Origin: Clostridia bacterium
Lineage (GTDB): Bacteria > Bacillota > Clostridia > Oscillospirales > Acutalibacteraceae
NCBI GenBank assembly: GCA_017631745.1
Contig: JAGBSR010000009.1
Coordinates: forward strand, 1 to 19,456
Direction of reading: 5' to 3'
DNA: 19,456 nucleotides
Position numbers and translations under genes: made by a program. Numbering within the stretch: the first letter of the stretch is position 1; each line of letters opens with the position of its first letter. Shown here piece by piece: positions 7,202 to 13,376 of the stretch. The notes beneath the pieces are model-generated. The model did no database searches and had not been told where the DNA came from. It saw nothing but the letters and a program-made list of their open reading frames with translations.

Positions 7202-7241
7202 CCATAGCGGAGTGGGGTCCACTCCGCTAATGGTTGTTTTT
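7202..7241 (+). terminator. Intra-operon terminator after the lipoprotein gene
   Basis: AGCGGAGTGG (7206-7215) pairs with CCACTCCGCT (7219-7228) around a 3-nt loop. CCAT/ATGG extends the stem with one bulged base. TTGTTTTT follows at 7234-7241. It has the features of a strong Rho-independent terminator, yet the ATPase gene continues 90 bases later with no obvious promoter. Partial termination, giving more lipoprotein than transporter, is the likely role. Confidence 0.82.
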
Positions 7242-7243
7242 AG

Positions 7244-7305
7244 AGCAGTGTTATTCACTGACAAAAAGGGCAGAAAATCTGCTTTTTCTGTGAATGAATA
7301 ACGCT
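7244..7305 (+). other. Long imperfect hairpin upstream of the ATPase gene
   Basis: GTTATTCA (7250-7257) pairs with TGAATAAC (7295-7302), AGC/GCT extends it outside, and AAAAA with GCAGA pairs inside with TCTGCTTTTT (7278-7287). It stands directly after the terminator and before the ATPase ribosome site. Possible roles are mRNA processing, protection of the downstream transcript from 5' decay, or an alternative fold. No known riboswitch is recognised. Confidence 0.6.
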
Positions 7306-7330
7306 AATATTTCAACGGAGGTAAAAACCA

Positions 7331-8878
7331 ATGTCAAATGCAGCTATTGAACTCAAAGGCATTACCAAGCGTTTCGGCAGCATAACGGCGAATAAGAATA
7401 TATCAATGACCGTTGCCAAAGGCGAAATCCTCTCAATCTTAGGTGAAAACGGAAGCGGTAAGACCACTCTTATGAATATGCTTTCGGGTATCTATCACCC
7501 TGATGAGGGTCAGATTTTTGTTGACGGCAAAGAGGCCTCTATTCAGTCGCCCAAAGACGCTTTTAATTATAAAATCGGTATGATACATCAGCACTTCAAG
7601 CTGGTGGATATTCTCACGGTAACAGAGAATGTTATCTTAGGCCTTAAGGGTGAGGGTAAGCTGAGTATAAAGAAAAGCGCAGCTAAAATCAAAGAGATCT
7701 GCGATATGTACGGCTTTAATATTGACCCAATGAAGAAAATTTATGAGATGTCAGTTTCCGAAAAGCAGACTGTTGAAATCATCAAGGTTATCTATCGTGG
7801 CGCACAGATTCTCATTCTTGACGAACCTACAGCGGTACTCACACCGAAAGAAACAGAAAACCTTTTCAATATTCTTCGCAATATGAGAGACGACGGAAAG
7901 TCAATCATAATTATCACCCATAAGCTTAATGAAGTTATGGCTCTTTCAGATAAGGTTGCCGTGCTTCGCAAGGGCGAATATATCGGCACCGTGCTTACAA
8001 AAGATGCCACAGAGCAGTCGCTTACAGAAATGATGGTGGGCAAGAAGGTTTCTCTCAACATTGAAAGAACGGAGCCTCACGACTGTGAAAACAGACTTGT
8101 GCTGACCAATGTTTCAGTAACAAATAAAGAGGGCGTTCAGCTTCTCAAAAATGTATCCTTCACTGCAAAGTCAGGTGAAATCCTCGGTATTGCAGGTATC
8201 GCAGGCAGCGGCCAAAAGGAGCTTCTTGAAGCTATTGCAGGCCTTCAGCATCTCAAGACGGGCTCGATTATTTATCACGACCCCAAAACAGGCAAGGAAG
8301 AGGACCTTCGCAACAAGACACCTCTTCAGATAAGAGACTTAGGTGTACGTCTTTCATTCGTGCCTGAAGACAGACTCGGCATGGGACTTGTAGGCTCAAT
8401 GGGTATTACTGACAATATGATGCTTCGTTCGTATAAGGGTGGCAAGGGTATGTTCCTGCACCGCAAGGATCCCAAGGATTTAGCCGATAAGATTATCAAA
8501 GAACTCGAGGTTGTCACTCCAGGCACAGAAACTCCCGTCAGAAAGCTTTCGGGCGGTAACATTCAGAAGGTGCTTGTAGGCCGTGAAATTGCGGCAGCTC
8601 CCACAGTATTTATGGCTGCGTACCCCGTAAGAGGTCTTGATATCAACTCGTCATATCTCATATATAATCTTCTTAACGCTCAGAAAGAGGGCGGCACAGC
8701 TGTAATTTTCGTCGGCGAAGACCTTGATGTGCTTATTGAGCTTTGCGACAGAATTTTAGTTATCTGCCACGGTCAGATAAGCGGTATCGTTGACGGTAAG
8801 AGTGCAACAAAGGAAGATATCGGTATGATGATGACAAATCTTCCCACAGCAGAAGTAAAGGAGGGTGATGCTCAGTGA
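7331..8878 (+). CDS. Double-domain ABC ATPase of the purine nucleoside importer
   Basis: This 515-residue protein has two fused nucleotide-binding domains, as in NupO/RbsA-type ATPases. Domain 1 carries Walker A GENGSGKT (38-45), Gln87 in the Q-loop and Walker B ILILDEP (160-166), but its signature is degenerate (SVSEKQ, 141-146). Domain 2 has a degenerate Walker A (GIAGSGQKE, 289-297) and AYP where DEP is expected (430-432), but an intact LSGGN signature (406-410). One competent ATP site would therefore form between Walker motifs of domain 1 and the signature of domain 2, a pattern known in this family. GGAGG precedes the ATG. The stop overlaps the permease start as GTGA. It energises the import of the lipoprotein ligand. 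Confidence 0.93.
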   Translation: MSNAAIELKGITKRFGSITANKNISMTVAKGEILSILGENGSGKTTLMNMLSGIYHPDEGQIFVDGKEASIQSPKDAFNYKIGMIHQHFKLVDILTVTENVILGLKGEGKLSIKKSAAKIKEICDMYGFNIDPMKKIYEMSVSEKQTVEIIKVIYRGAQILILDEPTAVLTPKETENLFNILRNMRDDGKSIIIITHKLNEVMALSDKVAVLRKGEYIGTVLTKDATEQSLTEMMVGKKVSLNIERTEPHDCENRLVLTNVSVTNKEGVQLLKNVSFTAKSGEILGIAGIAGSGQKELLEAIAGLQHLKTGSIIYHDPKTGKEEDLRNKTPLQIRDLGVRLSFVPEDRLGMGLVGSMGITDNMMLRSYKGGKGMFLHRKDPKDLADKIIKELEVVTPGTETPVRKLSGGNIQKVLVGREIAAAPTVFMAAYPVRGLDINSSYLIYNLLNAQKEGGTAVIFVGEDLDVLIELCDRILVICHGQISGIVDGKSATKEDIGMMMTNLPTAEVKEGDAQ

Positions 8879-9969
8879 AGGTCAAAACAGCAAAAGAGCC
8901 GATGATAAGAATTGCCAAGCGCACAGAACTCAGCACAGGCTTGTCAATGGGCATCAGAGTGGGCAGTATAGTAATTGCGCTTCTTGCCTGCGGTTTGGTT
9001 CTTCTTCTTATCACAAACGGTAAAATTTCATTCGGAGATATTTATTCTCAGATGCTTGAGGGTGCTTTCGGCACAGCAAGACGAATCAAAATCACAGTCA
9101 GAGATACCTGTGCACTGCTTTGTCTTGCAGTTGCTCTTGCCCCTGCCTTCAAGATGAGATTCTGGAATATCGGTGCAGAGGGTCAGGCTCTTGTCGGCGC
9201 ACTCGCATCGTGTATAGTTGTTAAGCTTTGTCCCGATTTACCCGTAGCACTTCTGTTACTTGTTATGTTTATTGCAAGTGTGGTTGCAGGCGCTCTCTGG
9301 GGTGTGATTCCCGGCTATTTCAAGGCAAAGATAAAGGCAAACGAAACCCTCTTTACCCTTATGATGAACTATGTTGCAATTCAGCTTGTCAAGTTCTTCG
9401 TTGTTCTTTGGGAAAAGCAGAAGGGTGCAGGTGTTATGTCAACTCTCACAACAGGTAAGCTTCCACAGCTTTTCGGTGTTGACTACGGCTGGAGTATAGT
9501 GATTATTCTTGTTATTACTGTTTTATCCTATGTATATATGAAATATTCAAAGCAGGGTTACGAAATCGCTGTTGTAGGTGAAAGTGAAAACACTGCAAGA
9601 TATATCGGTATCAATGTAAATAAGGTTATTGTAAGAACAATGGCTATTTCAGGTGCTCTTTGCGGTCTTGCAGGCTTCCTTCTTGTCAGCGGTACTCACC
9701 ATCTTGTAAAGAGCGATATCGTCGGCGGTAACGGCTTTACTGCTATTATCGTAGCGTGGCTTGCAAAGCTTAATCCTCTGACAATGATTCTCACTTCATT
9801 CTTCGTTTCATTCCTCGATATAGGCACTGCGAAGATTGCTTCCTCCTGCAACCTCAACGACTTTGCATCAGATGTTGTAGTAGGTGTGGCGCTGTTTATT
9901 ATCCTTGCAAGTGAGTTCTTTATCAATTACAGAGTAATCTTCAACAAGAGAGCAAAGGAGGGCAAATAA
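8875..9969 (+). CDS. ABC permease of the nucleoside importer, first subunit
   Basis: This 364-residue membrane protein belongs to the BPD_transp_2 permease family (NupP/YufP-like) and has about nine to ten hydrophobic segments. Family motifs visible are FWNIGAEGQ (96-104) and the cytoplasmic coupling stretch GESENTARYIGIN (235-247), which would contact the ATPase. It starts at GTG 8875, overlapping the ATPase stop by three bases. AAAGGAGG lies just upstream, so translation is coupled. The N-terminus (about 1-27) is basic and cytoplasmic, longer than in the second permease. The partner permease follows after one base. Together they would form the transmembrane channel. Confidence 0.92.
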   Translation: MKVKTAKEPMIRIAKRTELSTGLSMGIRVGSIVIALLACGLVLLLITNGKISFGDIYSQMLEGAFGTARRIKITVRDTCALLCLAVALAPAFKMRFWNIGAEGQALVGALASCIVVKLCPDLPVALLLLVMFIASVVAGALWGVIPGYFKAKIKANETLFTLMMNYVAIQLVKFFVVLWEKQKGAGVMSTLTTGKLPQLFGVDYGWSIVIILVITVLSYVYMKYSKQGYEIAVVGESENTARYIGINVNKVIVRTMAISGALCGLAGFLLVSGTHHLVKSDIVGGNGFTAIIVAWLAKLNPLTMILTSFFVSFLDIGTAKIASSCNLNDFASDVVVGVALFIILASEFFINYRVIFNKRAKEGK

Positions 9970-9970
9970 T

Positions 9971-10948
9971 ATGGATTTTGCATATATTCTCTCACGAGCA
10001 GTAGCTCAGGGTCTGCCCTTGCTTTTCGGCTCAAACGGTGAAATTCTCAACGAAAAAAGCGGCAACCTTAACCTTGGTATCCCCGGTATAATGATAAGCG
10101 GCGGTGTTGCAGGTATCGTAGGCGCATTGGTTTATGAAAATTCAACACCCAATCCAAACGGCTTTGTGGGACTTCTTGTGTCAATGATTTGCTCGGTGAG
10201 CTGTTCGCTTCTTCTTTCACTTATCTACTGTTTCCTTACAGTAACCTTAAGAGCAAATCAGAATGTTACAGGTCTTGCCCTTACAATTTTCGGCTCAGGT
10301 CTCGGCAACTTCTACGGAGGTTCAATTTCAACAATCCTCGGCATTACAAACAACTCAATACCTGCCACAGCGGCAGCGTACAAAATGCCTTTGGTGCCTT
10401 TTTATGATAAGCTCGGTGCTATCGGCACAATCTTCTTTTCACACGGCTGTATGTTCTATATTGCGATAGCCATTGCGCTGATTTCCTGGTATGTGCTCAA
10501 GAAGACAAGAACAGGTCTTTCTCTCAGAGCTGTGGGTGAAAACCCTGCAACAGCAGATGCGGCAGGTATCAATGTAACAAGATATAAATATGTTGCAACC
10601 TGTCTTGGCGGTGTGATTGCAGGCTTCGGCGGTCTTTACTATGCTGTTGACTACTCAAACGGTCTTTGGGATACACAGTCATTCGGCGACAGAGGATGGC
10701 TTGCAGTTGCCCTTGTTATTTTCGTTGTATGGAAGCCTAATCTTGCAGTGCTTGGAGCTTTCCTTTTCGGCGGGCTTTACATTGCTGAGATTTTCGTGCC
10801 GGGTCTTACAAGTGCCACAAAGGAAATCTTCAAGATGCTTCCTTATATTGTAACTATCATTATTCTTATCACAACAAGCCTTATGAAGAAGAAGGAAAAT
10901 CAGCCTCCTGCTAGTCTTGGTCTGCCATACTTCAGAGAAGAGAGATAA
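9971..10948 (+). CDS. ABC permease of the nucleoside importer, second subunit
   Basis: This 325-residue membrane protein is the second BPD_transp_2 permease (NupQ/YufQ-like). NLNLGIPGIM (32-41) matches the usual NLGxEGIM stretch with Pro instead of Glu. The coupling region GENPATADAAGIN (189-201) is clear. It begins 1 nt after the stop of the first permease, with AGGAGG in the end of that gene, and is the last gene of the transporter unit. A palindromic repeat begins 7 nt after its stop, followed by a strong terminator. The heterodimer of the two permeases with a double ATPase is the usual arrangement in this family. Confidence 0.92.
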   Translation: MDFAYILSRAVAQGLPLLFGSNGEILNEKSGNLNLGIPGIMISGGVAGIVGALVYENSTPNPNGFVGLLVSMICSVSCSLLLSLIYCFLTVTLRANQNVTGLALTIFGSGLGNFYGGSISTILGITNNSIPATAAAYKMPLVPFYDKLGAIGTIFFSHGCMFYIAIAIALISWYVLKKTRTGLSLRAVGENPATADAAGINVTRYKYVATCLGGVIAGFGGLYYAVDYSNGLWDTQSFGDRGWLAVALVIFVVWKPNLAVLGAFLFGGLYIAEIFVPGLTSATKEIFKMLPYIVTIIILITTSLMKKKENQPPASLGLPYFREER

Positions 10949-10955
10949 GAAAATC

Positions 10956-11023
10956 AGCGCGTTTTGGTCACTTTTGGGCGCTAGCAAAAGTGACGCCTCC
11001 GCGGCGAGCGGAATAAAAAAGAT
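10956..11023 (+). repeat. 68-bp palindromic 3'-end repeat, copy 1
   Basis: The copy starts AGCGCGTTTTGGTCAC just after the permease stop and ends with AAAAAAGAT. GTCACTTTT (10967-10975) pairs exactly with AAAAGTGAC (10986-10994). CCGCGGCGAGCGG follows. It aligns with the reverse complement of 11942-12009 with about ten mismatches and two one-base gaps, most differences lying in the hairpin loop. It has no T-run, and the real terminator follows. Confidence 0.85.
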
Positions 11024-11037
11024 TAATAATATTAATG

Positions 11038-11070
11038 GGACGCGGGTGAGTAACCCGTGTCCTTTTGTTT
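11038..11070 (+). terminator. Rho-independent terminator of the purine uptake operon
   Basis: GGACGCGGGT (11038-11047) pairs with ACCCGTGTCC (11053-11062), including one G-U pair, around the loop GAGTA. TTTTGTTT follows. It lies 89 bases after the last permease stop and before the TraX promoter. Confidence 0.85.
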
Positions 11071-11089
11071 GTATTCCGCCGGGGACGTG

Positions 11090-11118
11090 TTGATGTTGCT
11101 GTTGACTTGTGTTATAAT
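11090..11118 (+). promoter_or_regulatory. Promoter of the TraX-family gene
   Basis: TTGATG (11090-11095) and a perfect TATAAT (11113-11118) are separated by 17 bp, giving a leader of about 28 nt before the ATG at 11153. Confidence 0.65.
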
Positions 11119-11152
11119 GAGGTTGACAAATAAAGACTTTGACGGAGTTACT

Positions 11153-11896
11153 ATGAAAAAAACATTAGACTCAAACACGATAAAATTTATTGCGATTGTT
11201 GCAATGACAATAGACCACATTGCCTGGTTGATTTTTCCCGGATATGATAACGGCATCATCCCTGTTGTACTGCATATAATCGGCAGACTCACTTGTCCTG
11301 TTATGTGTTATTTAATAGCGGAAGGCTATTATTACACGAAAAATATAAACAGATATACTTTGAGGCTGTTTGCTTTTTCTGTCATATCACATTTCGCTTA
11401 TATATTTGCTTCTTCAGATTATGTGGGTTGGCAATCGTTTATCCCGTTTTATGAGGGGAAAATTTTAAATCAGACAAGCGTTATGTGGTCTCTCGCCTGG
11501 GGATTGGTAATGCTGCGAATTGCAAACAGCGAAAGAATAAAGCAGGGTGTAAAAATAATACTTGTTCTGCTTATTTGTATTATTACTTTTCCGAGCGATT
11601 GGAGCTGTATTGCGAGTCTGTGCATTTTGGCTATAGGCACAAACCGAGGCGATTTCAAAAAGCAGATGCTGTGGGTGGCTTTTTATGTGGCTGTTTATTC
11701 CGCCGTATACTTCTTTGCTCTTGATAGGCTATACGGAATAATTCAGATGGCGGTTATACTGTCCATACCGGTTATTATGATGTATAACGGACAGAGAGGA
11801 CATAACCCCACTGTTAATAAAATTATGAAGTGGTTTTTCTATATATATTATCCGTTGCATCTGTTTGTTATCGGTTTTATTCAACATATCACTTAA
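11153..11896 (+). CDS. TraX-family membrane protein
   Basis: This 247-residue protein has about eight hydrophobic segments and matches the TraX family, whose F-plasmid founder acetylates pilin. The signature N-terminal segment IKFIAIVAMTIDHIAWLIFP (10-29), the GRLTCPVMCYLIAEGYYYT stretch (44-62), an arginine-rich RYTLRL (67-72) and the C-terminal FYIYYPLHLFVI (229-240) are typical. Chromosomal TraX-like genes occur in many Firmicutes with no conjugation genes, as here, and their substrates are unknown. A longer frame opens at 11057 inside a terminator, but ATG 11153 is preferred because it follows the promoter and GGAG at good spacing and begins at the conserved region. The gene is monocistronic and lies between two inverted copies of a palindromic repeat. 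Confidence 0.87.
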   Translation: MKKTLDSNTIKFIAIVAMTIDHIAWLIFPGYDNGIIPVVLHIIGRLTCPVMCYLIAEGYYYTKNINRYTLRLFAFSVISHFAYIFASSDYVGWQSFIPFYEGKILNQTSVMWSLAWGLVMLRIANSERIKQGVKIILVLLICIITFPSDWSCIASLCILAIGTNRGDFKKQMLWVAFYVAVYSAVYFFALDRLYGIIQMAVILSIPVIMMYNGQRGHNPTVNKIMKWFFYIYYPLHLFVIGFIQHIT

Positions 11897-11910
11897 ATAC
11901 TGTTTATAAC

Positions 11911-11949
11911 AAAAAAGTAGCAGACAAAAATCTGCTACTTTATCTTTTT
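11911..11949. terminator. Bidirectional terminator between traX-like gene and rarA
   Basis: AAAGTAGCAGA (11914-11924) pairs perfectly with TCTGCTACTTT (11931-11941) around CAAAAA. A T-rich tail follows on the plus strand, and an A-run precedes the stem, giving a U-tail on the minus strand. It can end both convergent transcripts. Confidence 0.85.
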
Positions 11950-12009
11950 ATATTTCGCTCGCCGCGGGGCGTTGCTTTTCCTGGCGTGGAAAAGTAACCA
12001 AAACACGCT
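11942..12009 (-). repeat. 68-bp palindromic 3'-end repeat, copy 2
   Basis: This is the inverted copy of 10956-11023, about 83% identical. Read on the minus strand it begins AGCGTGTTTTGGTTAC just 3 nt after the rarA stop, so it has the same orientation relative to its upstream gene as copy 1. The plus-strand stem GTTGCTTTT/AAAAGTAAC contains one G-U pair. The loop ends change from G...C in copy 1 to CC...GG here, which keeps pairing possible. Confidence 0.85.
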
Positions 12010-12012
12010 TTG

Positions 12013-13278
12013 TTATTTCTTTATCTTCTCCCAATATTCCCTTGCTGCCTGCTCGGTCTTATTGTCGCCGTATTGATAATAAACCTTATTTTTCAGCACA
12101 TCGGGCAGGTATTGCTGAGAAACATAATGATAAGGATAATCGTGGGGGTACTGATAAAACTGACCCTTATTATTGTTGTCCTCGCCGTCAAAATGCATAT
12201 TCTGAAGCTGACGGGGGATAGGTCCGCTTTTGCCCATTCTGATGTCACTCGCTGCCGCATCATAGGCAAGATATGCCGAGTTTGATTTGGGGGAGTTGCA
12301 GACAAGCACCACCGCATCCGCAAGAGGGATTCTCGCCTCGGGAAGTCCCACCATAAGGGCCATATCTACGGCTGACTTGACGATAGGAATTATCATCGGA
12401 TAGGCGAGGCCTACATCCTCTGCGGCACAGACCATAAGTCTTCTTGTTGCTGAGGACAGGTCTCCTGCTTCTAAAAGTCTTGCAAGATAGTGAAGAGCTG
12501 CGTTTGCATCAGAACCGCGCATACTTTTCTGAAATGCCGAAAGGATATCGTAATGCTCATCACCCTCACGGTCATATTTCATAGCACTTTTCTGTGTCAG
12601 CTCAGTTGCTTTTTCTTTGGTGATAATAACCTGACCTTCATCGTTCGGCAGGGTACTTAAGACACAAAGCTCAGCCGAGTTCATAGCTTTTCTTACGTCG
12701 CCGCCGCAAGAGCGCGCGATGTGAAGCAGCACCTCGTCGTCGGCCGATATAGTGCAGTTTCTGTCCGCTTCAAGTATGCTGAAAGCTCTTTTTACGGCAG
12801 GGATGATATCTTCAGGATCCACGCTCTTAAACTCAAATACAGTGCATCTGCTTAAAATTGCACCGTGAATATAAAAGTACGGGTTTTCCGTGGTTGAAGC
12901 GATAAGAGTTATCTCTCCGCGCTCGATATAGTCAAGAAGCGTCTGCTGCTGCTTTTTGTTGAAGTACTGAATCTCGTCAAGATACAACAGTATGCCGTTG
13001 GGTGCGGCCAATGTGTCAAGCTCGGCAACGATTGCTTTAATATCAGCCGTTGATGCTGATGTGCCGTTGAGCTTATGAAATTTACGGTTGGTCTTCAGGG
13101 CTATAATTGAAGCGAGAGTTGTTTTACCGATGCCTGAGGGACCGTAAAAGATAAGGTTGGGCAGGTCGCCTGATTCTATTATATTTCTCAGAGCCTTTCC
13201 TTTACCCAAAAGGTGTTTCTGACCGACTATATCGTCTATGCTCTGAGGTCTTATTCTGTCCGCTAAGGGTGCTTTCAT
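12013..13278 (-). CDS. rarA: Replication-associated recombination ATPase RarA
   Basis: This 421-residue AAA+ ATPase is the RarA/MgsA (WRNIP1/Mgs1) protein, which acts at stalled replication forks and is related to clamp loaders. It has Walker A GPSGIGKT (46-53), Walker B LLYLDE (97-102), sensor 1 STTENP (128-133) and the likely arginine finger Arg144 in LSRC. The C-terminal half holds the tetramerisation and MgsA-type region, ending with PHDYPYHYVSQQYLPD near 376-391, which is conserved in the family. Length fits (about 420-445). AAGGTGAT precedes the ATG. The gene is monocistronic; its 3' end runs into repeat copy 2 and a bidirectional terminator. Assignment is secure. Confidence 0.95.
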   Translation of the reverse strand: MKAPLADRIRPQSIDDIVGQKHLLGKGKALRNIIESGDLPNLIFYGPSGIGKTTLASIIALKTNRKFHKLNGTSASTADIKAIVAELDTLAAPNGILLYLDEIQYFNKKQQQTLLDYIERGEITLIASTTENPYFYIHGAILSRCTVFEFKSVDPEDIIPAVKRAFSILEADRNCTISADDEVLLHIARSCGGDVRKAMNSAELCVLSTLPNDEGQVIITKEKATELTQKSAMKYDREGDEHYDILSAFQKSMRGSDANAALHYLARLLEAGDLSSATRRLMVCAAEDVGLAYPMIIPIVKSAVDMALMVGLPEARIPLADAVVLVCNSPKSNSAYLAYDAAASDIRMGKSGPIPRQLQNMHFDGEDNNNKGQFYQYPHDYPYHYVSQQYLPDVLKNKVYYQYGDNKTEQAAREYWEKIKK

Positions 13279-13305
13279 TTTATCACCTTCTTTTCATTAC
13301 CGACT

Positions 13306-13334
13306 ATTCTATCATAAAATCCGCCCGATGTAAA
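13306..13334 (-). promoter_or_regulatory. Promoter of rarA
   Basis: On the minus strand TTTACA (13334-13329) and TAGAAT (13311-13306) are separated by 17 bp, about 28 bases before the ATG. The -35 box touches the U-tail of the terminator of the upstream gene. Confidence 0.6.
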
Positions 13335-13369
13335 TACAAAAAATCAGAGAGCAGTCGGAACTGCTCTCT
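13334..13369 (-). terminator. Rho-independent terminator of the secreted-protein gene
   Basis: On the minus strand AGAGAGCAGT (13369-13360) pairs with ACTGCTCTCT (13355-13346) around a 4-nt loop. GATTTTTTGT follows. It lies 7 nt after the stop of the 13377-16595 gene. Confidence 0.88.
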
Positions 13370-13376
13370 TTGTGTA

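Noticed and set aside
10956..11023. Repeat copy 1 as the terminator of the purine operon
   Set aside because: The hairpin has no following T-run, and a proper terminator lies at 11038-11070.
11057..11152. N-terminal extension of the TraX-family protein by 32 residues
   Set aside because: The extension begins inside the operon terminator and spans the promoter. ATG 11153 has a well-placed ribosome site and begins at the conserved region.
10956..12009. TraX-like gene with flanking repeats as a composite mobile element
   Set aside because: No transposase or target-site duplication is seen, and each repeat is placed and oriented by the stop codon of its neighbouring gene.
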